Assembly: GCA_920105625.2 (NCBI GenBank)
Contig: OV050033.1
Coordinates: 19,736,001 to 19,800,000 of the forward strand
Length of the DNA stretch: 64,000 nucleotides
Direction: 5' to 3'
DNA from: Clusia tigrina
Taxonomy: Eukaryota; Arthropoda; Insecta; Diptera; Clusiidae
In this document: one piece after another, positions 14,601 to 24,900 of the stretch
Layout: the number at the start of each line of letters is the position of its first letter
Position numbering within the stretch: position 1 is the stretch's first letter
The notes under the pieces: generated by a model
Database searches by the model: none
Seen by the model: the letters and a program-made list of their open reading frames with translations, nothing else
Told to the model about the DNA's origin: nothing
Translations under genes and position numbers: made by a program

Positions 14601-16416
14601 CTGCAAAGCGTTGAAAGGATGAGGGTCAGGGACGAAGCTGCCATACATGTAACGTATTTTTCGAAGTTTGCCGCAATTTGTACTTTTTTGGTAAAAAGCT
14701 TTTATCTCTTCTCGCTTTGAAGTGCTGATCTGCTTGACATTTCCAGCAAACCACTTAAGTCAAATTAGTACAAACTTTTGAAGGCAGACTTTGTTGGAAC
14801 TGATATTTTTGCAAAATAATTTGTATCATAAATCACATAATTTGAAGCTTCTTATTTTTTTGGTGTAATAAGTTCAGCGTTTTCTTTTCATATAAATTTG
14901 CTTATGAGAGAAGGACTGCAAATGTGCCAACACTATAAAAGTAACCACTTTATTGACGCTGTCACCACCATCAAGATTAAACTTTATAAAATTGGCATGG
15001 ATAGTATTTTTCTGACCCTGTGAAAGTTTTAATTTGGCTTCATCGTTCCTTATCTACCTGAATCTTTTGCTTGCAAGACAGTTTCTGGCAATTTTTCAAA
15101 CGTTATGCAAATGTTTCAATACATGCCAAAGGTGGGAAAGAATTTGATATCAATTGTTAAATTTTTCGACTTGATGAGTTAGGAAAATAGCTCGAATCAG
15201 ATATTAAGTTTTTGCACCTTTTCAGTTTGGTGTCTACCATAACCCAGAGATCCGTAAAGAATTGCTAAGAATTAATCTGCAGTATGAGTGAGATCATACC
15301 TGCTTATGAACCGGGCAAATCTACTGAATCTGTTCTTAACGCTTTGGCAACTTATATCGAAGAGCCCCCCAGGTTCTTGGAATGCTTTTCTTTTCGCCTC
15401 CATTGGCATAGAAGATGCTTTCAATTATAGAGAAATAAAGTCAATTAAAAGAGCTACTCACAGGCTTCAGCTCTGTCAGTAATTGGATAATATCTTTGCC
15501 GATTAGAAGTACAATTTTAAATCTGTGGAATCTCTAGAAGTCAGAACTTTTTTCTACTAAAATGAGGTGTCTTCGGGTGCAGCTTTCTCTTCTTCTGATC
15601 GATTATACTCGACAGTTTACTCCGCGGAGGAAAGAAAATGGAGCTATATCAGTTGGCTACGATCATGATCTTGCTAGCATTATCCGAGGAATATTTACCA
15701 CCACGAACTTTGACTGAAATCAGTGCGTAGCTGTGCTCGTGATTTTCTGCGATTATATTAAGGTAATTGTGTGATAGTCCCTTCTACAAACGTTGATGCA
15801 TATTTTCCTAGACCTTCCCTCAGAACTCGCGAATTGTCTTTAAAAATAAGTTAGAATCAAATTCTCTTCAACCCACCATTTATATGCAAACCCATTCTAA
15901 TATCCTTTTCAGTTTATTTAAAAATTTTAAACATAAATATTATCAAAATAACATGCATGCACAAAAGGGGCGCCCGGTTCTGAAAATAATCTTCTAATCA
16001 TATTCCATTTTATATTAAATCAAGTTGGGAAACGTTGCGAAGCCTTTCTAAGGATACGCCACAAGTGTTTATTGTGCTGCTTATTTGAGAGAGTTGTATG
16101 ATAATTCCGCTGACATAAATTGTGGCTGTTTTCTGTGCTTCCACATGAGCTTCTTTCGTTTTCTGAAGCAAGCAGACAATGTCCTTGGCGGCATTAAGTG
16201 AAACATGAAAAAACACAGACGCAAAAACACAGGCACAGTAATAGTCACAGAGCATACATGCGAGGCTTATTATCTTCATGCAAGTGTGAGCGTAACTCTT
16301 CTGGGAGTCGTAAATTTGCTTAGAGTAGATTATTTTGTGGCAGACGTTTTTATGTTTTTTACTGAAAATGACGCAATATATTAACTTAATTTCTCTTTTC
16401 TCTCTTCTATGCGCAG

Positions 16417-16867
16417 CCGGTCTCAAATACACCGACAATCAACGCGTGATCATACACGTGAAGGATGTGAACGATGAGCCACCGTACTTCATAAACCGTC
16501 CGTTGCCAATGCAGGCGGTGGTGCAACTCAATGCACCGCCAAATACGCCCGTGTTTACGTTGCAGGCGCGAGATCCCGACACCGATCACAACATCCATTA
16601 TTTCATAGTGCGCGATCGCACAGGCGGCCGCTTCGAGGTTGACGAACGTTCGGGCGTGGTGCGTACACGCGGCACTGATCTCTTCCAGCTGGACATGGAG
16701 TATGTGCTGTATGTGAAGGCAGAAGATCAGAATGGCAAGGTTGACGATCGTCGCTTTCAGAGCACGCCAGAGGAACGCCTGTCCATTGTGGGTGGCAAGC
16801 GAGCGCCGCAGTTTTACATGCCCAGCTATGAGGCCGAAATACCAGAAAACCAGAAAAAGGACTCAGA
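16417..16867 (+). CDS. CadN: CadN exon A: neural cadherin EC repeats, constitutive
   Basis: This 451-nt exon runs from the acceptor TATGCGCAG to the donor GA|GTAAGT. It starts with two bases that finish a codon and ends two bases into another, which is completed as Asp by the next exon. The product begins at a calcium linker, VKDVNDEPPYF, closing one EC repeat. It then encodes a complete repeat with the usual ARDPDTD and FEVDERSGVV elements, and enters the next at QFYMPSYEAEIPEN. The second boundary, SIVGGKRAPQFY, lacks the DxND linker motif. Neural cadherin is a homophilic adhesion receptor at axon and synapse membranes, working through armadillo/beta-catenin. Identity as CadN rests on close recall of the fly protein. 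The paralogue CadN2, which to my recollection is shorter at the N-terminus, is less likely. Confidence 0.93.
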
Positions 16868-17955
16868 GTAAGTGTGATAACATACATTAAGTTAATATAT
16901 TTAAAAATTAAGGACATTAAATTGGTTTGAAGGCTCGCAGCATTGTTGCAATGGGATTTAACCCGCAGTTAAAATCTGTTCATATTTCAATAATTAACAG
17001 AGTTGTAACAAAATAAAAAACTGTTCAATGAAATTGTAATTTATCACTGAGAGGATAAAAAAAATCCTTTTCAATTACATTTAAAAATTGAATAACCTTT
17101 TTTTTCTTGTCGCATTCCGGCACAGCAATTCCGTAATGGCACTCAAAACCGAAAATATTTTTATTAACTTTATTAAATTTTACTTCACCGCTGTCGCTTT
17201 GATTAATAAAAAATTGTTCCGTTAATACTCACATCATATCAGTTGACGGAATGACTTCATTTGATGTGAAATTCCTGGAAATATTGAAACTTTATTTACA
17301 GATTTGATGTGAAATTGCTGGCAATATTAAAACTTAATATAGTGCAAAGCTCTTTAAATGTTTCAACACGTGTTTGTGTATGGCATGCAAGTCCTTTGTA
17401 CATGTGTAAACAAAGTCTCACTTCTGCGTATATAAATATCAGCTTAATATTGGTTTAATAATAATACAATCAAATTGCAATAGTTCGAGATTTGTGATAT
17501 TGGCATCCTTAACATTTGCTATGCACACAAGCAAACACTGGAATGTCCTTGCATAGAGCCAAACATCATGCAGGCCAAATATGTAAATTATACTCCAATA
17601 AACTTATGCAAAGCGCTAAAAGAGAGCTCATTGAAATGCCAAAAGCAAACCACAGCAAAACAAAATGTCGAAAGTCATTTTGTGCACACGCACAAACAAA
17701 CACTCTCACACTTTCATACACATTCCTACCAAGCCACAGCGAAGCAGCAGCAGCACAACTTCAACCATTCTCAAACGATATTTGTACATATTTCAAGACT
17801 GGTACATGTGTCTTGCTAGTTCCACCCGACTCACCACTGCACTATCTTTTTGTGGTGTGTGGTTCCCACTCTCCCAATTTCTCCCACCGCCCACCTCACT
17901 AGCTCAACTATTCCCCCACTTAGTGATTGTTTTTGTTTTGTTTTTCTATTTGCAG
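16868..17955 (+). other. CadN: CadN intron between exons A and B
   Basis: A 1,088-bp GT-AG intron. It holds a 43-bp tandem duplication (17259-17344) and short chance ORFs on both strands. The 3' end has a T-rich tract, TTTTTCTATTTGCAG, giving a strong acceptor. Confidence 0.9.
17259..17344. repeat. 43-bp imperfect tandem duplication
   Basis: ATTTGATGTGAAATTCCTGG at 17259 recurs as ATTTGATGTGAAATTGCTGG at 17302. The two units differ at several positions. No function is visible. Confidence 0.8.
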
Positions 17956-18172
17956 CATCATCTCGGTTAAGGCGAAATCCTTTGCAGATCGTGAGATACG
18001 CTACACGCTGAAGGCGCAAGGACAAGGCGCTGGCACTTTTAATATTGGACCATCGTCGGGCATCGTCAAGCTGGCTAAGGAATTGGATTTTGAAGATTTA
18101 CGACAGCCACATGTCTATTCGTTGATAGTAACGGCCACCGAGGATTCGGGTGGCTTTTCCACATCAGTTGAG
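17956..18172 (+). CDS. CadN: CadN exon B: neural cadherin EC repeat, constitutive
   Basis: A 217-nt exon between TTTGCAG and GAG|GTGAGT. Its first base completes the Asp codon begun by exon A, and it then reads IISVKAKSFADREIRYTL and on to GGFSTSVE, ending in phase 0. It supplies most of the EC repeat opened in exon A: the beta-strand pattern, the FNIGPSSGIVKLAKELDFED segment (equivalent to the LDRE element of classical repeats) and the YSLIVTATEDSG strand. The repeat closes in exon C with TDVNDNAP. The downstream intron is only 302 bp, so B and C are probably spliced constitutively. Confidence is high because frame, phase and borders agree. Confidence 0.93.
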
Positions 18173-18474
18173 GTGAGTTGTTGTGCAGAAGTGGCAAGTG
18201 AAGAAACTGGTGGCAAATCGCTCCTAAGTCGCTTTTGGGTTTACTGTTTGCTTCGTTCGAGGCGAGGATTGTGTGCACTTTATTGCTGTCCACAGTAAGG
18301 TGCAGAGTAGAGGCGACGAAGCGCATTGGATGATTGGTGCATTAATTGGGATTAAATAAAAAAAAAACAGTTGTGTTGCCCGAATTAATGCTCCAATCCC
18401 CAGTAATTGAATTGCAGAAAGGACAAATTTCTATATCTCTTTCTTTTTCTCTTTCTCTGCTTGTCCGTTTACAG

Positions 18475-19260
18475 CTTACGATACGTGTCACCGATGTCAA
18501 CGATAATGCACCGAAATTCGAGCTGCCCGACTACCAGGCACACAATGTGGACGAGGACATACCCCTCGGCACGAGCATTCTACGTGTCAAAGCCATGGAT
18601 TCCGATTCAGGCGCCAATGCCGAAATTGAATACTTAGTCTCCGATGATCATTTCGCCGTCGATGGGAATGGTATCATTGTGAATAACAAACAACTCGATG
18701 CGGACAACAACAATGCCTACTACGAATTCATTGTCACCGCGAAAGATAAAGGTGAACCCTCCAAGTCGGGTGCTGCCACTGTTCGCGTCTACACAAAAAA
18801 CAAGAACGACGAAGAGCCGAAATTTTCGCAACAAGTATACACTCCAAATGTAGATGAGAATGCCGGACCCAACACGCTGGTGACCACTGTAGTCGCCTCT
18901 GACAAAGATGGCGACAATGTGCGTTTCGGTTTTGTGGGCGGCGGCACATCATCCGGACAATTCGTCATTGAGGAGATTACGGGTGTGATCCGCTTGCACA
19001 GTAAGGCCATTTCTTTGGATCGCGATAAATACGAACTGAACGTGACCGCAATGGATGACGGATCTTGCTGTGTGAACGGTGACCAGACGATACACACATC
19101 CACCGCAGTGGTGGTGGTATTCATCACCGATGTGAATGACAACAAACCAGTGTTCAAAGATTGCGGCACCTATTACCCCAAAGTGGAGGAGGGTGCACCG
19201 AACGGTAGTCCCGTGATTAAGGTGGTTGCCACTGATGAGGATAAGGGCGTTAATGGACAG
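18475..19260 (+). CDS. CadN: CadN exon C: neural cadherin, about 2.5 EC repeats
   Basis: The longest coding exon here (786 nt, 262 codons), bounded by CGTTTACAG and CAG|GTGAGT, phase 0 at both ends. It begins with the linker LTIRVTDVNDNAPKF. Then come a complete repeat (DEDIPLGTSILRVKAMDSDSG, closing at KNKNDEEPKF), a second complete repeat (DENAGPNTLVTTVVASDKDG, closing at FITDVNDNKPVF), and the start of a third ending at ATDEDKGVNGQ. One linker, KNKNDEEP, keeps the ND pair but not the leading acidic residue of DxND. A GSCCVNGDQ loop with a paired cysteine sits near residue 200 of the exon. Those two cysteines match my memory of fly CadN. The reading frame continues about 21 codons into the intron before a stop. 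Confidence 0.95.
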
Positions 19261-19779
19261 GTGAGTGGATGTAATCAATATTTGTTAGGTCCTAGAGATA
19301 TAAATGATGGCTATAGCCGTGAATAGGATTATGGAATCAGGTGGTCACACTAATAGCTAGATCATTGTTTTTAATTCCTTTACTTTTATAGTTCGTATTC
19401 CCCACTACCAATCCATTTCTTATAAGTTGTCTTAACACCCTCTAGTAAGGACTTCCAAAGGTACCAGACTCTTTCTCATCTTTCACCCAGAATATTCCTA
19501 AATTATTGTGCTATTTTGCATTTCCCTTGTTTATATGAAAACACCATCATGTCACCATGAATGGTGGAGCCCGTCACCTAACACGCTATTTGTATTTTTC
19601 AAATTATATTCAAACAATCAGTTTTACTCTTTAAATTATTCGATCAAGAATGGTGTGATTGAAGCCCAGGATTAGACCAAGTACGGGTCTAAATATCAAT
19701 CAAATTTGGTTAACGTAAATATATGGCATAACTTTGTTATGATTCAGTCTAGACTCCCTTCTAAAGGAAGCAGATTAGG

Positions 19780-20065
19780 TTAGATTAACCAGCTAGCTTG
19801 CGGGTTACGACAGTTTCACTCGGTGGCCCATTGCGATACCTGTTTTTAGGGGGAGGCCACCCCCCTCCCCTATCCCTCAAAACACCCTCAGCTTCCCGTG
19901 ATCCTAAACCAGTCAGAAGCTTTTGTGAAGTTGCGAATATCAATTAGTTTCAGCTCTGCTAGTTCTTGTAATTCTTCCAAGAAGTCCGAGCCCATATAAC
20001 TGGCTCGCCTCCTCGGAAGACCTGGGCAATCACAGAGCAGATGTTTCACAGATAAAGGAAGTAAC
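19780..20065 (-). mobile_element. LINE 3' end: ORF2 C-terminus plus 3' UTR, 5'-truncated
   Basis: On the minus strand the frame ending at the stop complementary to 19888-19890 reads VKHLLCDCPGLPRRRASYMG, continues with a Leu/Glu-rich stretch, and ends FTKASDWFRITGS. The CxC...H-type pattern (H-LLCDCP) followed by DIxxFTKxxxWF is the typical C-terminal end of LINE ORF2 proteins of the Jockey/I/LOA groups. Past the stop, the minus strand carries GGTATCGCAATGGGCCACC, which resembles the 3' UTR ends of such elements in flies. Nothing LINE-like is seen upstream of about 20065, so the copy is 5'-truncated, as is usual for target-primed insertion. Confidence 0.75.
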
Positions 20066-22485
20066 AATACATAAATAAAAGGAACATTTTCATTGACAAC
20101 TTTAAGCAAAGACTGCTCTCAATTTATGACAATAATTATGCGGGTTATGAAGTCCTTGGATCTGGAATCTTTCTTCAGTACTAGCTGTGCTGCTTTAGAG
20201 AATATTTTCAACCGATTATGGTCCGCCGGTTAACAACAGAAATTTCCACAAACGCCGGCTATTTTAAGCTTAAGTGTATGTGTGTACTCAGATGGACTGC
20301 AGACTCTGTTTAGAAGGAAAAGAAACCTCTGTTTGGAAGAAAATGAAACCTCATATTCAATATTGTTGTGTAGCTATTCTCTTGACCAGAAAATTCTGAG
20401 ATGATCATCTTACTTCTGCGCAAGTGGAACGAGATTTTCACAAAAAACAGTCCCGAATTCGTCTTAGGTGGTCCCAACGCACAGAAGCCATTGAATGGAG
20501 TGATTAAAAATTGGATTTGACATTCTTTAGAATGTGAAAGTTACGAACTTTTAGAAACATTTAGCGGTAAAGAGAAGAGACACCCCTTTCTTTGAATTCA
20601 AGGGTTTGAACCCTGGCCAACAAAAACCTTTGCTAGAAAATGTCCTTCATTGCAATTTCGTCACTTTTAATAAGGTATGCAAGATATAAAAACTATCAAA
20701 TGCTATTTACTTTTTGTCAAAAATCCGACTTGATCAGAAAGGCTTCGTATCAGTGCTCTTTTAAATATTTCACCCGTGAATCCGTTTTCATCGAGTCCCT
20801 ATCCACAGCATAGCAATATTCATAATGATGCAGTTTTGCTCGACTTGCATTATAGAATGGTGCTTTTCGCCACTACCACAGGAATAAGTATGAATAAGAG
20901 TTTTATCTAGCAAGTTTGTGTCCTGATTTGTCAATGAAAGTAACTCCAATGCATGACCCGTTTACACCTGCGATGCGAGAAGAATCTCATTTGTTGGCAG
21001 ATTGAATATTTGAGCGAGCTTTCCTACTGACCAATATCAGATTTGCACGAGTATCCTCTTTTCTACCTTTATTGACAAAACTTTGTCCTTTTTAAGGCAT
21101 TCCACTGGGCGTTAGTGATTTTATAACCTAAAGCTGGTAATTTCTTTCACAATCTCTTGGCACGCAGTGGTAAAGTGTTCACCAAAAAGTATTTGAAGGA
21201 CTTGTGGCGGTACTGACGTAACTGCACAAGTGATAGTGTCATTGATATAAAATGTTTAATGGCATCGAGGCTCCCAGCTCCTCGACGGAGCATGCGGGGA
21301 CCTGACTCATGCACGCTCATATATGTGCTTTGGTGCACTTTTAACGTTTTAATTAAGTTTTATTGGACTCATTAAGACCCAGGGAACTTTAAATGAAGTT
21401 GAACTTTGGCAGCTGACAGCTGTGGAGCAGTGGAGCTGTGGAGCTGTGGAGCTGTGCAGCTGCGGCATGCAACCGAAACATGCAGCATTGCTATTTTAAT
21501 GCGCTCTTCATTAAGTGTTCGGCATATTAATAAAAAGTAAGGCGTAAAGTTTCCAGCTCATTTATGAGGGGTGCGTCACTTTCAGATGGAATTTTTGCTA
21601 ATATTTTTTCTTATTTTTATAATTGAAACTTTTCAAACACTTGCTTTGCGTACGTGCTGTATTTTCAGTCTTGAGATAAAATTCTTGAAATTAATTTGTA
21701 CAAAGTTTTGCTCCCGAGAGCATTTATTGTAGCAAGCGCTCGACCTTTGCTTGCACTTGACAGTTGTACAGTGAAATCTCCCCCACTACACGAATTGAGC
21801 ACAAAGCGGTTGCTGCCTAGCCTAGCCTCAGGCGCAATAACGAAGCAATTCAATACACGAATTTGAATTTCAATTACGAGTTCTGGGGGTGCAAAGTTCA
21901 TGAAAATCGAAAATCAAATGGCGAAAAACAGCAAGGGAAAAAAATTGAAAAGTTTTGCTCCAGTTTTGCCGCCCCTGCCATGGAGCGCTTTTATTGTGTT
22001 GCAATGGCGCGCACAATTTCCACTTTAGTACATAATTTTATTTTGACGCCCTACAACAGCAAAAAATGTTTCAAAGTTGTTAATTTGATTTTTAATATTG
22101 CTGCCGAAACTATTCAAATTTGAAAAATGTCGACGCTGCTTTATTTAACAGCGCTTTTTTCGGCAATATTTTTTTGCCCATGAATGCATTGTAAAATTCA
22201 GCACAGTGGCATATTGGAAAATACGCTTGTCATGTTGAATGTTCAATTGGCAGCCAAATTCATGCCCACCAATGCTACTGTTTTTAATCGAAGCGAAGGT
22301 TTTGTTCCATATTGATAAATACACCTTGGTCGCTACTGTAAAAGTTGACTACGGTCGATTCGGAAGGTTGCTTTCGCAAGTACAAAAAAGAATTGAGTAA
22401 AACATTTCTGCTTAAATTTTGTGGTGCTTTATTATCGTTTCCTAGACGATGGAATTGGGAAGGGGGTTTCTTTCAAGACGGTTAA

Positions 22486-22696
22486 TTTTAGTTATATATT
22501 TCAGACACCTTTGTTTTTTCCACTCTACATTCCGACTGTTTTCGTAATCTGCACAGTCTGTAGACTTTCATTTAATTTAGAAGGGAGATCTGTTTTAGTT
22601 ATATATTTCAGTCAGCTTTGACTGTTCCTCTCTACATTCTGACGCTTTCATACTCTGCACAGTCTGTAGACTTTCATTTAATTTAGAAGGGAGATC
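22486..22696. repeat. 105-bp tandem duplication
   Basis: Unit 1 (22486-22590) and unit 2 (22593-22696) both run from TTTTAGTTATATATTTCAG to TTTAGAAGGGAGATC and share a long identical 3' half, CACAGTCTGTAGACTTTCAT. The 5' halves differ more. Both lie about 350-550 bp upstream of the exon D acceptor. Confidence 0.85.
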
Positions 22697-23045
22697 AATG
22701 AAATATTTTGGCTATTCTATGTTTTTAGATTATGAATAGAGTCTGCACAAGGTTTAAATTTCTCACGTTCTATTTTTAGCTTGAGTTCTTTATTTTATGG
22801 TCTCTTCAATAATTTTGTGAATGACTTGGTTTACTTTTTTTGAAGTTCTATATAATTGTAATCAAGAGTCTGCTCTCAAAAAGCATATGCAATCTTTCTT
22901 ACCGAGGTTTTCCAGTAGTGTCCCTAATTCACATTTTGCAATGGTTTTCTGCATACTAATAATCTACGTTTAGACCGTATTATTGAGACGTACTAATGAT
23001 CTGCCTTGAGACCTCATTATCTACGAATATTTTTTCGCATTTCAG

Positions 23046-23279
23046 GTCAAATACTCCATAGTACAGCAACCGAATCAGAAGGGCACCAAATTCACGGTGG
23101 ACGAAGAAACCGGCGAGGTCTCCACAAACAAAGTGTTCGACCGCGAAGGTGATGATGGCAAATTCGTTTCGGTCACCGTCAAAGCCACCGATCAGGGTGA
23201 ACCTAGTCTGGAAGGTGTTTGCTCCTTCACTGTGGAAATCACGGACGTAAATGACAATCCCCCGCTGTTCGATCGACAG
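23046..23279 (+). CDS. CadN: CadN exon D: neural cadherin EC repeat, constitutive
   Basis: A 234-nt exon (78 codons, phase 0 at both ends) between GCATTTCAG and CAG|GTAAGG. It opens VKYSIVQQPNQKGTKF and contains the classic EC elements FTVDEETGEVSTNKVFDREG (the DRE motif), VTVKATDQGEPS and the closing calcium linker ITDVNDNPPLFDRQ. It completes the repeat started at the end of exon C. The next intron is only 145 bp, so exons D and E probably behave as a single constitutive block just upstream of the alternative pair. Confidence 0.95.
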
Positions 23280-23424
23280 GTAAGGAAGCTTATAAGCCAA
23301 TTATGCATAAAAACTTTTCTATTTTCTCCAAACTTCTGTAAAGTAGAAGTTAGAAAATATAACTTGGAGTTGAAAATTAATTTGTTTATATTAAACAAAA
23401 ATTTATTTAAATTTCCTTCTACAG

Positions 23425-23616
23425 AAATACGTGGAAAATGTGAAACAAGACGCAAGCATTGGCACCAACATTTTGCGTGTGTCCGCCTCCGATGAGGATG
23501 CTGACAACAACGGCGCCATTGTGTACAGCCTAAGTGCACCCTTCAATCCCAACGACTTGGAGTACTTCGACATACAAGCTGAGTCCGGTTGGATTGTGTT
23601 GAAGAAGCCGCTTGAC
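23425..23616 (+). CDS. CadN: CadN exon E: half EC repeat, partner of alternative exons
   Basis: A 192-nt exon (64 codons, phase 0 at both ends) between TTCTACAG and GAC|GTAAGT. It reads KYVENVKQDASIGTNILRVS, then DEDADNNGAIVYSL, and ends WIVLKKPLD. The end falls inside the LDRE element of the repeat: Leu-Asp is the last pair here, and the Arg-(Asp/Glu) that completes it is the first pair of either alternative exon (29209 or 32536). This exon therefore supplies the invariant front half of a repeat whose back half is chosen by splicing. Its donor, GTAAGT, is strong. Confidence 0.95.
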
Positions 23617-24487
23617 GTAAGTGTTCGCTTGCCAAAATTTCTATACAAACAATTTTAAGTATTTTCGGTTGATTTTCATTTTCATTTTGAATTTTAGTTT
23701 GTTTTTTATTTTTACCTTTATGAAAACCCCCCTTTAGAGTTTTATACTAACCAAGCATTAGTTAAAAAAATAAGAAATCGATTTTAATTTAACAATTTTT
23801 TAGTTGAAATTACTACTAACCACAGAGAGAAGTAAGTCCCGCTTACTTGAAGACTTCAGCTTATTCGAATAAAAGTGTGCATGTAAAAAAGAAATGTAAA
23901 AAAAGTGTGAGTGTTTTAGAGGAGACTTTCAAATTTAAAAAATTAAATTATAACTAAATAAATAATTAAGGACCTTAATAGTTAAGAAAAAGACTACAGA
24001 AAATGGCTGCCCATATTATAGCAGGTTTGTTAGGATTTTAATTTATTTCATTTTCGTTTCATGGTTTTCCTTAAAACGAATTCGCGATATTTTTTATAAA
24101 AAAATGTATTTTGTTAATTCTTTAACGTTGAGTTGACTGTTCAGTTACTTCAGTGCACCATTTTCAGTTGATATAAATAAAAAAAGAGTTTTTTTTTAGT
24201 AGTTTTGCGGTTTATTTCTTCTATTTTGCTTTTCTCAAAATTCGCTTTTCCTTATTATAAACTTTAATTTGGATATTTTCATTTGGTAGCTTAATAGGTA
24301 AAGAAAAAGTTAAATATATACTAAATGAAAAAATAGACGCCTAATAATTTAAGAAGCAGTGCAAATTTTTTTGATATACTGAAGAAAACAATTAAACATA
24401 AATTAAAATTAAAACTTTAATAGAATTATTTAGTCATAGAGTGATGCTAGCTGTTTGATAATTAAGGTAATTTAAGTTCAAAAGACT

Positions 24488-24745
24488 TCAAACCGCCCTC
24501 TGTGGTCTAGTAGTGAGCATGCTGGACTCACACCCAGAGGGTCGCAGGTTCCTCCCTGCCCGGGCTTAGTCTCAACAGTGATTCTTGCTAAAAAATCTGT
24601 TTCTCTACGAGTCTAAAGCATCAGTAGCTAGTACTCATTCCTGAAACCCGTGCAATTTAATATAAAGAAACAACTTTCATTTTCACTGTTGTACCTTCTA
24701 CAACAAGTGTTCTTCTGAGCTGATATTATAATCACGAAAATAAGT
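24488..24745 (+). repeat. tRNA-like SINE head with downstream unit
   Basis: From 24494 the sequence GCCCTCTGTGGTCTAGTAGT matches a tRNA 5' end with an A-box-like TGGTCTAGTAGTGAG. About 35 bases on comes GGTCGCAGGTTCCTCCCTGC, a B-box-like GGTTCnnnCC. The T arm can pair five bases, but the loop is six. The acceptor and anticodon stems pair poorly, so it is not a working tRNA. The spacing of the boxes fits an RNA polymerase III promoter of a tRNA-derived SINE. The body continues to about 24745 and is then partly repeated at 24750-24900. Confidence 0.55.
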
Positions 24746-24900
24746 AAGAACTCATTCCTGAAACCCATGCAGTCATTTTGAAATAATTATGGTTAAGCAA
24801 TCTTCAATTTAATAAAACGAAATAAATTGCACTTTCACTGTTGCCCCTTCTACAGTTGGAAGTGTTCTTCTGAGCTGATATTATTATCACGAAAATAAGT
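24633..24900. repeat. Tandem copies of SINE-tail-like unit
   Basis: ACTCATTCCTGAAACCC occurs at 24633 and 24750, and each copy ends with GTTCTTCTGAGCTGATATTA and CACGAAAATAAGT. The second copy has an extra insertion of about 35 bp. The pair follows the tRNA-like head, so it may be a duplicated SINE body. Confidence 0.75.

Larger units (their letters stand above)
1..16416 (+). other. CadN: Large CadN intron (5' end outside window)
   Basis: No cadherin coding sequence is visible on either strand before the acceptor AG at 16415-16416. The stretch is AT-rich intron with GT-rich tracts near 1560-1650, CAG/CAA runs near 7780-7810, poly-T tracts and many short chance ORFs. Recognisable contents are listed separately: a LINE RNase H fragment (2580-2891), a possible small gene (4850-5265) and a 48-bp tandem repeat (11549-11643). 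I see nothing else that I can name. That it is intron is inferred from the exon at 16417 starting in the middle of a codon. Confidence 0.75.
19261..23045 (+). other. CadN: CadN intron between exons C and D
   Basis: A 3,785-bp GT-AG intron. It contains a LINE 3' end on the minus strand (19780-20065), a short run of GAGCTGTG-like units near 21420-21460 and a 105-bp tandem duplication (22486-22696). The rest, including 20110-21400, shows nothing that I can identify. Confidence 0.9.

Noticed and set aside
16407..16917. Long minus-strand ORFs over exon A (and similar ones over exon C)
   Set aside because: They mirror the codon pattern of the cadherin exons on the + strand, have no family features and cross the exon borders.
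19261..19326. Extension of exon C past 19260 as a real coding end
   Set aside because: The consensus donor CAG|GTGAGT at 19260/19261 and the phase fit to exon D show that this is intron read-through ending at a stop.
24494..24568. Functional tRNA gene
   Set aside because: The acceptor and anticodon stems do not pair properly and the T loop is six bases, so it is tRNA-derived at most.
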